64,000 bases of DNA from Valencia hispanica (Eukaryota; Chordata; Actinopteri; Cyprinodontiformes; Valenciidae), in assembly GCA_963556495.2 (NCBI GenBank), contig OY747712.1:18332735-18396734 (forward strand), written 5' to 3'. The first letter of the stretch is position 1. Every line of letters begins with the position of its first letter. Shown here piece after piece: positions 1 through 10,445 of this stretch. Position numbers and translations under genes: made by a program. The notes beneath the pieces were generated by a model. That model had not been told where the DNA came from, did no database searches, and saw only the letters and a program-made list of their open reading frames with translations.

Positions 1-174
1 TGAATGCCCACTGCCTGTTTAGCTCTTTCAGCTCTCTGGAGGAGAAAACAGAATGCCTGTGTCCAGCAATAGCACCGCATCAAAAGCGGCAAACAGCCAT
101 AAAACAAGCATCCCGAGATTAACAGGTCAGTCCACCTTTGGCAACTTCTCAGTTATGTCTCTTCCCACAAATAT

Positions 175-1110
175 TTAATATGGAATAACAGAGACATCTT
201 GCATAGAAATAAGACATTATTTTTCGAATTCTCGTTCCGTTATGATGAATTCTTATCTGAATTCATCATTCCTATCCCTTTTGGATACTATGTTATGTGT
301 GGTTGGGGCAATCTCATTATGTATTTGTATGTTATATAGATCACACCCCAAACTGCATCCTGAACAATTGTATCTGTTATCACCTGCAGAAGCAGCTGTA
401 GGCCAAATAAGTTTCTCTATTAGGCCTAGAAACGATAAAAAATTGATTAAGGCTTTATTTCAAAAGGATATAAATACTGCTCCTCATGCTGTTTCATGTC
501 GGAATACATTTCTTGACATTACAAAATGGAAAAGGGCTTGGCTTTTAACTACTGTAACCGTCATTTGATAAGTGACTCACTAAAGGCAAGGCAAAGCAAT
601 TTTATTTGTATAGCATACTTTCAACAACAGGGTAATTCAAGGTGCTAAAGAATTCACATTTAAGTTACAGCACAATATTTACCCAACCAAAGTGTTTATT
701 CAGAATTGCTTTAAAAAGAAGATTGGTATGAGCTGCAGCTTTTGTACTATTTGGCCTGAAACTTCTGTCCACCTGTTTTGGTCTTGCTCCTTTCTTCAAG
801 CCTTCTGGCGTCATGTCTGTAACTTTGTTTATGAATCTTCTAATGAGTCTTTTCCTTTATATTGGAAACATATCTTATTTGGCCTTACAGTAAACAGCAT
901 AGATCACTATAAAAAACAGATTTGATATACACAATAGATCTGGAGTCTCATTTTTAAAACTTTGCATAGAATCTTTACTAAAACTGTACTTACACTCAGC
1001 AAAAAAATTTTTTAACTTACGCCTAGTAAGTTTTTGATCCATCAAACTTTGAATACTCACAGCTGCACGCAATTTCCGCTTTATAAATCACACTCTCCCA
1101 AGAAATGTGC
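175..1110 (+). mobile_element. Decayed L1-like LINE, 3' part of ORF2
   Basis: Conceptual translation in shifting frames gives phrases typical of the region after the reverse transcriptase of L1/Tx1 LINEs: IWNNRDILHRNKTLFF near 177-225, then a W-rich stretch near 460-545, then a zinc-knuckle-like CSFCxxxPETSVHLFWSC from about 735 and a YWKHILFG phrase near 860. Stops and frameshifts break the frame, so the copy is dead. It is interrupted near 585-650 by a short foreign segment. Confidence 0.6.
585..650 (+). repeat. Short retroposon-tail insertion inside the L1 fragment
   Basis: About 65 bases beginning GGCAAGGCAAAGCAATTTTA resemble the 3' tail common to many fish LINEs and SINEs (a similar phrase occurs at the end of the L2 copy near 16770). 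The L1 reading frame is coherent on both sides, and CTAAAG occurs at both edges, which may be a target-site duplication. Confidence 0.45.
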
Positions 1111-2504
1111 TCAGGTTATTTTGAATCGAGGCAATTTCAACTAATTAATTAACATTTATCTTTACAGAGCTTTACTCAGCCAAAAGGCCACCAAAGTGAT
1201 TCCCAATAAAATACAAAAATATAGTTGGCAAAAAGAAAATGTGTAACAAGACAACAAGAGTGAAGAGATTCAAATAAAAAATAAAAGCAGCAGCACATGT
1301 GATAAAACAAATAAGAACAATAAATATAAAGTTTTAATTATATGATTACTTCTTGTAGATTAAGATTGACAGTAAGATTGGAATAAAAGCAAAAAAAAGA
1401 AGAAGAAAAATTACAGCAGAACGTAATAAGTAACAACACGCCAGATATTTAAAGCCTGACAAAAAAGGTGCGTTTTAAGTCTAGTTTTAAAATGTATCAT
1501 TCGTGCAAAATAGTATTTGGGGGTCCCAAATAAACGGAAGAGCTGCAAGTGACACAGCGTTGTTGCAGTACCTGAAAAAAGAAGTACATTCTGGCCACTG
1601 CCAGTTATAGAATGTGTAATTATTTAGTGATTATTATTATCATTATTATTATTATCATTATTATTTGAATACAGAATACAGAGGGTATGTAGATCTAACA
1701 CAGGTCCAATTCAGCACATAGATCTAATAGGACTGCTGTAGGGAATCTACATCGGCTCCCCCCATCCAGATGCTGCCAGTGATGTGACCTTCAATGAGCA
1801 CCAGCACATCCATTGTGCAGCATTATGCACAAGTGTCACTGCAGTATTTGTATTTGTACTTTACATAATTAATGCACCAATAAGTGCGGCTGCTGTATAA
1901 TCTGAAGACATACATCTGAAAATACTTGAATATGATTCTTGAATGCAACATAGTTTCATTCAGATTCTCATTTTAATTCTCATTTTAAAGACGGGGGAGG
2001 GGGCTGACTGTTGGTTGTGTGTTTGCGAGCGTGCAAAGTTCTACAAGTAAATATGTGGGGAAAATATGGCTTATATTCACGATTTTGGTATCTCACTGGC
2101 TGCGCTGCCAGTGTCTTCCGTGTCCAAATGTGCATAAGCAAGGTCCTTAGTATGCTTAAAGTTGCTCACATTTTTCTGCCATGTTTTTTTCTATAAATCC
2201 CAGACTTGGCATAAAAAGTGACTTATGCTGTTTTCTGAATCCGTTTTGTGCGTAAGCAAGCTTTATAAATGAGACCCCTGGTCTGGAATCACGTGACTTT
2301 CAAGCTGCAAAACTTGTGCTACCTTCAAGTTCAATCAGAAATTTCTAAGCTGATGGGAAGTGTTTTTACTTTAACGTAAGAATATACAAGAGCATTCTAA
2401 TAAATAAATAAGTATATCATAAAAAGTTACATTATTTCAGTTATTAAAAACCATAGCTAATATATTAAACTGATTCAAAACACACAGTGATGTATTTCAT
2501 CTAG
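1111..2504. other. Intergenic, repeat debris
   Basis: No convincing gene. About 1145-1620 looks like a decayed retroposon 3' region (A-rich, with a phrase resembling fish L2 tails). A small ATT/ATC microsatellite lies at 1630-1666. The rest is unclassified AT-rich DNA. Confidence 0.4.
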
Positions 2505-2905
2505 GAATGTAAGAAAATATCGATACGCCGATATATCGCAATATTTTATGTCACAATATTGTACAGATATTCAAAAGCAGTGTATCGATTTTTATTTTAT
2601 TTTTTATAATTTGAATGGAACCATTAATGATGACAGTAATTTTTGTAGTAAAAGTATGACTGGTAGTTGGTGGCTTTTTTCACCTTCTTCGTTCCAGTGG
2701 ATCAACTAGATTTAATCATGATGTGTTAAAGAATGAAAGAGGTTGGAGTGTTTAGAATGCTGTGACAGTTTTTCTACAGTTAAATTAAGTTTTAAAAATC
2801 ACAATATATAGTCCTACTTACAGTATCACAATATAGCATATCATCCCCCTGTATTGTGATACATATAACGCCAGATTCTTGCCAACATCGCTTATTTCAA
2901 CTGTT
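2505..2905. repeat. MITE-like element rich in ATATCG/TGTGATA motifs
   Basis: Both ends carry runs such as GATATATCGCAATATT and CACAATATAGCATATCAT. These resemble the fish non-autonomous DNA transposon family with cycling CGATATATCG motifs. I did not resolve clean terminal inverted repeats. Confidence 0.4.
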
Positions 2906-4150
2906 TATTTCTAGTAAATTTGATCATTATGCATTACAGCTAATGAAAGTCGAACAGAAAATTAGCACATAAAATAGGATGCATAAAGAAAGCAATTTAG
3001 AATAGAAACTGAACAGTATGTCCATGGACTAAAGTACAATATCTGCATTCAATAATTTTTTGCCTATATGACATGATAAATCTAAGATAAATTCAGCATC
3101 TCCATAGTACTAGACTGGATTGACTCTCTGGGACCTTGATTTTTAAAAGAAATGCAAACTTTAATTTCCTTTAAAAAGAGGATTTTGGACTGCTGAGTAA
3201 TAGCCCAGACCAGATAAGATATATCCCTGACATTGGAGTCAGGGATATGAACTTGCAGCCATGCGTCATGGAAACATATGACACTGATAGTCTGGCCGGG
3301 CCCTTGTTAGCACTTGAAGTTCATTCAGTTAATTTGCTAACGATCTGACATTCCTTATTATGAATCATTGAAGAAATGAAACTTATTTCTTCTCTTTCTC
3401 CTCTTTGCTCCTGCTCTGCATTCCCAGTTTATGTATTATTAGAACTTTTCAGACGCTGTGCCCAGTTATAGAAAAAACGTGTGGCTATAGTTATGCATCG
3501 TAACGACTCTCAAAATGTCTTGTAACAGTAAGAGTATTAACAAAAATATTTCCAGCTACACACCATCCTAAACCAGAAGGAATGATATTCCACAAAAGAT
3601 ATGCCTCTACCAGAAATGGAGGAAAACATTTTATTTCTAAAATAATGAACACCTAGGTGTTACTGAGGAGTGGAGAGTGACATTGAAACCCGATAAGTTT
3701 AATCAGAGGGATGTAGAACAGCTGGTTGAGACTACTGAACAGGAAAACTGAGGAAAGGAGACACACACAAACACAAAGAAAGAAAAACACAGAAAGAGTT
3801 GAACTAAATCCAAAAGAATCTAGAAAACTGAGGCCCTGTTTGAATGTTGCCTAGCAACCGGTGGGATCCATGTTGCTTATAAACTCCAGATGATAAAAAG
3901 AATAAAAATAAAGCCTTATGTTTATCAAAGTTTTTTGTGTGCTTGAAATGATATAATAATGTGACTTTTCCTGTATGGGAAATTAAGCAGGAAACAATAC
4001 AAACATTATACATAAATTGTCTTCAAATGAATTCTGAACTTCAAGCTGAGTCGGTGCATTTTTATCTTTTCTAAAAATCAAAACTTTGATTTCTTTTTAG
4101 ATGTACCATTTCTGAGATATAAAACAGAGGCATTGTGAATATATGATCAG
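2906..4150. other. Intergenic, no feature recognised
   Basis: AT-rich sequence upstream of the repeat-protein gene. No open frame of note, RNA gene or recognisable transposon was seen. Confidence 0.4.
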
Positions 4151-4158
4151 AGGAAACT

Positions 4159-4221
4159 GTGACATCACAATGTGTGACATCACAGCCTGATATCAAAAAC
4201 AGAGTTTTGTGACATCACAAA
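4159..4221 (+). promoter_or_regulatory. Three copies of TGTGACATCACA upstream of the repeat-protein gene
   Basis: The 12-base motif TGTGACATCACA occurs at 4159, 4173 and 4209. Its core TGACATCA is one base from the CRE/ATF palindrome TGACGTCA. The cluster lies about 100-165 bases before a probable first splice donor and 175-240 bases before the ATG, a position typical of a proximal promoter. Binding by ATF/CREB-type factors is inference. Confidence 0.45.
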
Positions 4222-4324
4222 AGATTAGGTCTGTATGTCAGAATCCCTTTAGTTCAAAGCCAGTTTTTCAACTTTGACTGATACACAGCTCGTGAATACA
4301 CAACTGTTGAAGACTGTCATCGAG

Positions 4325-4388
4325 GTAAGTGTGAGGTCTTTGCTGATTTACAAGAAAGGTGATTTATCTTAGAATCTGATTCAAGCAG
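4325..4388 (+). other. Probable 64-nt 5'UTR intron of the repeat-protein gene
   Basis: A strong donor (CGAG|GTAAGT) at 4325 and an acceptor (CAAGCAG) ending at 4388 bracket a short AT-rich segment that ends 8 bases before the ATG. An alternative acceptor (TTATCTTAG) ends at about 4373. Short introns are common in teleosts. Splicing has not been tested. Confidence 0.45.
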
Positions 4389-4396
4389 AAGATAAA

Positions 4397-7300
4397 ATGG
4401 AGTTAAACCAGACTGAAGTTGCAAAGGAAACATGGGGTGATATTGTGGAAAGGCAATTAGAGCCAGTCAGGCGCAATAAGAAGAAAAAGGTATCATTTAA
4501 GACTTGGTTGGAGCAACAAGCCCTCATTGATCAGAATGTTTCCACTGAAAAGCAAGACATTTCTATGCTCAAAAAAGAAGGTGAGCTGGCAGCAGCATTG
4601 GAAAATGAGAATCATACCAAGGAAACTGTGACCTTCACACCACAACTTGTCACCGAAAAAGAATCCGTCTCGGAAACACAGGACAAAGTGGAAAAACAAG
4701 GGAAGAAACAGCCATCTAAGTATAAGCGCGTGAAGAGGAAACCATTATTATGGAAAACTTTCCCTGAGCCAGACACTTGCGATTTAACATTTTACACTGA
4801 AAACGTTAAAACACAAGACGTTTCAATGCTGACAAAAGAAAGTGATCCGGGAGCTCCATCAGAAAAGGAAACTTGTTCCAAGAACACTGACAACCAAACC
4901 TCAGAAAATGTCCATGTGGAGAATTTCACTGAGGTCTCTAACAATCATACTTCAGACAGCACTCAGGAGGAAAGTTTCACGAAGGTCTTGAGCAATCAAC
5001 TTTCAGAGGACCCAAATAGGTACTGCAATCAGCACCCAGCCCCAGCTGTGTACCCCCAGCCGCATCCCATTAGGCCACAATCCTCACCTCATGCAGGCCA
5101 CGAAAGTCAAAGGTCCCACGAATCTCAAAACCTTGTCCCTATGCCTAACCTTTGGCTAACATCACCACTACTTGTTAAAGGGATGCACTACTTTCAACAA
5201 CATGTGCACTTTCTGCTCAGTGCAGTGCATCAAAACAGCATAGCTCTTTCTGAGCAAACCGAAAAGACTCTGTTGGCAGAGAAAAAGTACGAAGACTGCA
5301 TGAAACAGCTTTGCATTTATAAAGACATCAATCTTGAACTAAGTGCTAAACTTAACTACCAGGATGACATGCTAAGGAAAATAGTCTCAGAACAAAGACA
5401 AGCCAAGAAGCAAATGGTTTCTGTTCAAATTCAGACAGATTTACAAGTAACCTCAAAGCAGAAAACTGTCGAAATGGACGTACAGGAAACCAAACGTCAA
5501 TTGAAACCAGTTGTTCATCGAACGATTTCAACACAAACTGAAATGGATGTACAGGAAACAAAATGTCAATTGAAACCAGTTGTTCATCAAACAATTTCAA
5601 CACAAACTGAGAGAGATGTTTTGGTAAATGTTGAAGAGGAAAATGTCTCTAAAACGCAGCTAAATGGAGATCAGCAAGGGCAGGCAAAGCCATCTAAGAA
5701 ATCTAAATGTAAGAACGGAGGAAAGGTGGCAATAGAAGCTGTCTCAGAGCCAGAAACTCTTAATACTCCAAGGGTTTTTGGAAAAAACATTGAACAGCAA
5801 GAAGGTTCATTACCAGAAATAGTAGAGGATCAGACAGCTTCCCTGAAAAATGAGATTTGTTCTAATGAAACGGTAATCTCTAAACCACAGCAGGTGACTG
5901 AAGAAGAAAAAGTCACTGAAACACACCAAAATGGGGATCAGCAAGTGGAAATAAAGCCATCTAAGAAATCTAAACGTAAGGACAGGAGAAACAGGAGAAG
6001 GGCAGCTATGGAAGCTGTCTCCGAGCCAGAAACTCTAAATGACCAAAATGTTTTTGTAGAAAACATTGAACAGAAAGAAGGTTCAATGCCGGAAATAGTC
6101 AAGGATCAATTAGCTTCCTTGAAAAATGAGATCTGTACAAATGAAACAGTGATAGTCGAGGATCCTTCCTTGAAAAATGAGATCTGTACAAATGAAACAG
6201 TGATAGTCGAGGATCCTTCCTTGAAAAATGAGATCTGTACAAATGAAACAGTGATAGTCGAGGATCCTTCCTTGAAAAATGAGATCTGTACAAATGAAAA
6301 GGTGACCTCTCAACCACAACAAGAGACTGAAGAAGAAAAAGTCACTGAAACACACCAAAATGGGGATCAGCAAGTGGAAAAAAAGCCATCTAAGAAATCT
6401 AAACGTAAGGAGAGGAGAAACAGGAGAAAGGCAGCTATGGAAGCTGTCTCCGAGCCAGAAACTCTAAATGACCAGAATGTCTCTGCTGAAAACATTGAAC
6501 AGAAAGAAGGTTCAATGCCGGAAATAGTCGAGGATCAAATAGCTTCCTTGAAAAATGAGATCTGTACAAATGAAACAGTGATAGTCGAGGATCCTTCCTT
6601 GAAAAATGAGATCTGTACAAATGAAACAGTGATAGTCGAGGATCCTTCCTTGAAAAATGAGATCTGTACAAATGAAACAGTGATAGTCGAGGATCCTTCC
6701 TTGAAAAATGAGATTTGTACAAATGAAACAGTGATAGTCGAGGATCCTTCCTTGAAAAATGAGATTTGTACAAATGAAACAGTGATAGTCGAGGATCCTT
6801 CCTTGAAAAATGAGATCTGTACAAATGAAAAGGTGACCTCTCAACCACAACAAGAGACTGAAGAAGAAAAAGTCACTGAAACACACCAAAATGGGGATCA
6901 GCAAGTGGAAAAAAAGCCATCTAAGAAATCTAAACGTAAGGAGAGGAGAAACAGGAGAAAGGCAGCTATGGAAGCTGTCTCCGAGCCAGAAACTCTAAAT
7001 GACCAGAATGTCTCTGCTGAAAACATTGAACAGAAAGAAGGTTCAATGCCGGAAATAGTCGAGGATCAAATAGCTTCCTTGAAAAATGAGATCTGTACAA
7101 ATGAAACAGTGATAGTCGAGGATCCTTCCTTGAAAAATGAGATCTGTACAAATGAAACAGTGATAGTCGAGGATCCTTCCTTGAAAAATGAGATCTGTAC
7201 AAATGAAAAGGTGACCTCTCAACCACAACAAGAGACTGAAGAAGAAAAAGTCACTGAAACACACCAAAATGGGGATCAGCAAGTGGAAAAAAAGCCATCT

Positions 7301-8671
7301 AAGAAATCTAAACGTAAGGAGAGGAGAAACAGGAGAAAGGCAGCTATGGAAGCTGTCTCCGAGCCAGAAACTCTAAATGACCAGAATGTCTCTGCTGAAA
7401 ACATTGAACAGAAAGAAGGTTCAATGCCGGAAATAGTCGAGGATCAAATAGCTTCCTTGAAAAATGAGATCTGTACAAATGAAACAGTGATAGTCGAGGA
7501 TCCTTCCTTGAAAAATGAGATCTGTACAAATGAAACAGTGATAGTCGAGGATCCTTCCTTGAAAAATGAGATTTGTACAAATGAAACAGTGATAGTCGAG
7601 GATCCTTCCTTGAAATATGAGATCTGTACAAATGAAAAGGTGACCTCTCAACCACAACAAGAGACTGAAGAAGAAAAAGTCACTGAAACACACCAAAATG
7701 GGGATCAGCAAGTGGAAAAAAAGCCATCTAAGAAATCTAAACGTAAGGAGAGGAGAAACAGGAGAAAGGCAGCTATGGAAGCTGTCTCCGAGCCAGAAAC
7801 ACTAAATGGTCAAAATGTTTTTGTAGAAAACATTGAACAGAAAAAAGGTTCAATGCCGGAAATAGTCGAGGATCAAATAGCTTCCTTGAAAAATGAGATC
7901 TGTACAAATGAAACAGTGATAGTCGAGGATCCTTCCTTGAAAAATGAGATCTGTACAAATGAAACAGTGATAGTCGAGGATCCTTCCTTGAAAAATGAGA
8001 TCTGTACAAATGAAAAGGTGACCTCTCAACCACAACAAGAGACTGAAGAAGAAAAAGTCACTGAAACACACCAAAATGGGGATCAGCAAGTGGAAAAAAA
8101 GCTATCTAAGAAATCTAAAAGTAAGGAGAGGAGAAACAGGAGAAGAGCAGCTATGGAAGCTGTCTCCGAGCCAGAAACACTAAATGGTCAAAATGTTTTT
8201 GTAGAAAACATTGAACAGAAAAAAGGTTCAATGCCGGAAATAGTCGAGGATCAAATAGCTTCCTTGAAAATTGAGATCTGTACAAATGAAACAGTGATCT
8301 CTAAAACACAAGTGACTAAAGAAGAAAAGGTCTATGAAATGCAACTAAATGGAAATCAGCAAGTGGAAAAAAAGCTATCTAAGAAATCCAACCAGAAAGA
8401 AAAGAAATTACAATCTAGAAAGTCAAGAGGTAGGAAGTCAAAAACAGAAACATCGCCTCCACAGATGGAGATTAAAGTGAAGGGAGATGTAGTCCCCACA
8501 ACACCTCAAGGATCAGAAACACTAGCATCAAAAATGTTGTCTGTGCATGACAATAGGTCTGAACAAGAAGAGTGCCCAGCAAAAAAAGTTTCATTGTGGA
8601 GAAAATTCAAAAAAGCCATTACTCCATCACATTGGCGCCAGTATAAGGACAAAGGGGAAAACCATCAGTAA
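4397..8671 (+). CDS. Unrecognised 1424-residue repeat protein with coiled coil and two-level C-terminal repeats
   Basis: I do not recognise this gene. It is one uninterrupted frame with no signal peptide or membrane segment. The N-terminal ~270 residues are Lys/Glu-rich and low in order. Residues about 270-340 (from HQNSIALSEQTEKT) read as a helical coiled coil. They are followed by VQIQTD (about 344) and two near-identical blocks ending ISTQTE (about 378 and 400), which fit the TQT core of dynein light chain LC8 ligands. From about residue 574 to 1298, arrays of the 17-residue unit SLKNEICTNETVIVEDP (acidic, one Cys) alternate with 75-residue linkers holding a basic patch (KPSKKSKRKERRNRRK). 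Counting the single copies near residue 480 and at the end, units per array run 1-4-6-3-4-3-1. The tail contains SLWRKFKKAITPSHW. The ATG at 4397 follows a likely 5'UTR intron. No AATAAA was seen until about 10292, so the 3' end is unclear. A long non-repeat half with open frame argues against chance. The function is unknown. Confidence 0.7.
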   Translation: MELNQTEVAKETWGDIVERQLEPVRRNKKKKVSFKTWLEQQALIDQNVSTEKQDISMLKKEGELAAALENENHTKETVTFTPQLVTEKESVSETQDKVEKQGKKQPSKYKRVKRKPLLWKTFPEPDTCDLTFYTENVKTQDVSMLTKESDPGAPSEKETCSKNTDNQTSENVHVENFTEVSNNHTSDSTQEESFTKVLSNQLSEDPNRYCNQHPAPAVYPQPHPIRPQSSPHAGHESQRSHESQNLVPMPNLWLTSPLLVKGMHYFQQHVHFLLSAVHQNSIALSEQTEKTLLAEKKYEDCMKQLCIYKDINLELSAKLNYQDDMLRKIVSEQRQAKKQMVSVQIQTDLQVTSKQKTVEMDVQETKRQLKPVVHRTISTQTEMDVQETKCQLKPVVHQTISTQTERDVLVNVEEENVSKTQLNGDQQGQAKPSKKSKCKNGGKVAIEAVSEPETLNTPRVFGKNIEQQEGSLPEIVEDQTASLKNEICSNETVISKPQQVTEEEKVTETHQNGDQQVEIKPSKKSKRKDRRNRRRAAMEAVSEPETLNDQNVFVENIEQKEGSMPEIVKDQLASLKNEICTNETVIVEDPSLKNEICTNETVIVEDPSLKNEICTNETVIVEDPSLKNEICTNEKVTSQPQQETEEEKVTETHQNGDQQVEKKPSKKSKRKERRNRRKAAMEAVSEPETLNDQNVSAENIEQKEGSMPEIVEDQIASLKNEICTNETVIVEDPSLKNEICTNETVIVEDPSLKNEICTNETVIVEDPSLKNEICTNETVIVEDPSLKNEICTNETVIVEDPSLKNEICTNEKVTSQPQQETEEEKVTETHQNGDQQVEKKPSKKSKRKERRNRRKAAMEAVSEPETLNDQNVSAENIEQKEGSMPEIVEDQIASLKNEICTNETVIVEDPSLKNEICTNETVIVEDPSLKNEICTNEKVTSQPQQETEEEKVTETHQNGDQQVEKKPSKKSKRKERRNRRKAAMEAVSEPETLNDQNVSAENIEQKEGSMPEIVEDQIASLKNEICTNETVIVEDPSLKNEICTNETVIVEDPSLKNEICTNETVIVEDPSLKYEICTNEKVTSQPQQETEEEKVTETHQNGDQQVEKKPSKKSKRKERRNRRKAAMEAVSEPETLNGQNVFVENIEQKKGSMPEIVEDQIASLKNEICTNETVIVEDPSLKNEICTNETVIVEDPSLKNEICTNEKVTSQPQQETEEEKVTETHQNGDQQVEKKLSKKSKSKERRNRRRAAMEAVSEPETLNGQNVFVENIEQKKGSMPEIVEDQIASLKIEICTNETVISKTQVTKEEKVYEMQLNGNQQVEKKLSKKSNQKEKKLQSRKSRGRKSKTETSPPQMEIKVKGDVVPTTPQGSETLASKMLSVHDNRSEQEECPAKKVSLWRKFKKAITPSHWRQYKDKGENHQ
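6116..8290 (+). repeat. Nested tandem repeat: 51-bp units inside 225 + 51n bp super-units
   Basis: The 51-bp unit (17 codons) is repeated 4, 6, 3, 4 and 3 times in successive arrays, then once in altered form. The arrays are separated by a 225-bp linker. Super-unit starts measured at the GGTGACCTCT landmark (6301, 6832, 7210, 7639, 8017) are spaced 531, 378, 429 and 378, exactly 225+51n for n = 6, 3, 4, 3. Units are almost identical at the DNA level (mostly one GAGATCTGT/GAGATTTGT difference), which implies recent expansion or homogenisation. All periods are multiples of three. Several antisense frames are open through the array for the same reason. Confidence 0.9.
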
Positions 8672-8692
8672 ATTTAATATTTTTAAAAGCTA

Positions 8693-8790
8693 GGGCTCCA
8701 CGGCGGAAATTGTCTCCCCGTGTATGCGTGGGTTCACTCCGGGTACTCCGGCTTCCCCCACATAGTCCAACAACATCCATGTTAATGTAC
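8693..8790 (+). repeat. SINE-like fragment
   Basis: Contains TGCGTGGGTTCACTCCGGGT and CTCCGGCTTCCCCCACA, matching the body of the tRNA-derived SINE-like repeat seen complete at 17098-17372. It starts just 20 bases after the stop codon of the repeat-protein gene. Confidence 0.55.
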
Positions 8791-8813
8791 ATCCATTATA
8801 GAACCCTTTATAT

Positions 8814-8975
<162 letters not shown>

Positions 8976-9250
8976 GTCTTGCTATCCTTGTGTTGACATT
9001 GTATTGACTTCCATTGATTTTACTATGCCTAACCCAGACACTTTCCCTAAACCTAATCATTACTGATACATGCCTAACCCTGACCTTAAGCTAAACCTAA
9101 TTCACACCATACCTCTAAACCTAACTAGTAGAGTTTAATAGCTAGTTAAACATTGTGGGGACCAGGCAAAATGTCCTCACAACTACAAATGTCCACACAA
9201 GGGTGGTGGGCTGTCAAAGGTTGGTCCACACAAGTATAGCTATACATGTG
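8976..9250. repeat. Spacer between CA arrays with CCTAAC/CCTAAACC motifs
   Basis: The segment starts CTTGCTATCCTTGTGTTGAC and holds irregular CTAACC/CTAAACC phrases and GTGGGGACCAGGCAAAATGTCC. This resembles a common fish dispersed repeat that is regularly bounded by CA runs. It is not telomeric: the motifs are irregular and spread out. Confidence 0.5.
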
Positions 9251-9874
<624 letters not shown>

Positions 9875-9876
<2 letters not shown>

Positions 9877-10445
9877 CTTGGATGAAAACCAGATTACTCC
9901 CATGCCTGGGTTTCATAGTATGGTCCCTCTAAATGGCTGTATTTGTTATCAATTCCGTATTTGTTAACTAAGTAACTAAGTAAGTAATGTTTTTATTTGT
10001 TTATATATCAAAACAAAAGAGAATTAATTCAGAAATAGATACTGAACCATATTTTAATTCCTGTCAATGGCAAGAACAAAAGGTATAGACTGAAAAAAGT
10101 GTAGGTGTACACTCTTAATACCATCCCTTTTTTTACACACTGCGTTCGAAATCAAAGAAGCAGCATCTTTCCTGTATTTCAAAACATTTGTTAGAGTGGG
10201 AGAAAAGAGAAACAATGGAAGCAAAGGTGTCATTATAGGAGTGCTGCAAAATGTAAGTATGAAAGAACTGATGGAGAATCTAAAGATAAGAAATAAAGAA
10301 ACCAAAGGAGCAAGAAGAACTAGAAAATTTCAGGAAATTTAAAAGGGGCCTGCCATGTGGTGTGTAGCCTAATCAGTTGGAACCCCAATCACAGGTTCTG
10401 TTGCCGAATTCGCTTCAGCAAAAATGATGTATTAAGCTTCAAAGC
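9875..10445. other. Intergenic, nothing recognised
   Basis: AT-rich unique-looking sequence. Holds an AATAAA at about 10292, the first downstream of the repeat-protein gene on the + strand. No gene seen. Confidence 0.35.

Noticed and set aside
242..568. 108-codon frame as an independent gene
   Set aside because: Its C-terminal part aligns in character with an L1 ORF2 region and it lies inside the LINE fragment.
6099..8089. Eight antisense open frames (79-137 codons) across the 51-bp repeat
   Set aside because: They are shadows created by in-frame repeats of a multiple-of-three unit; none has its own start context or unique sequence.
9020..9130. Telomere-like CCTAACC/CCTAAACC phrases
   Set aside because: Irregular spacing and mixed words; part of a CA-flanked dispersed fish repeat, not a TTAGGG array.
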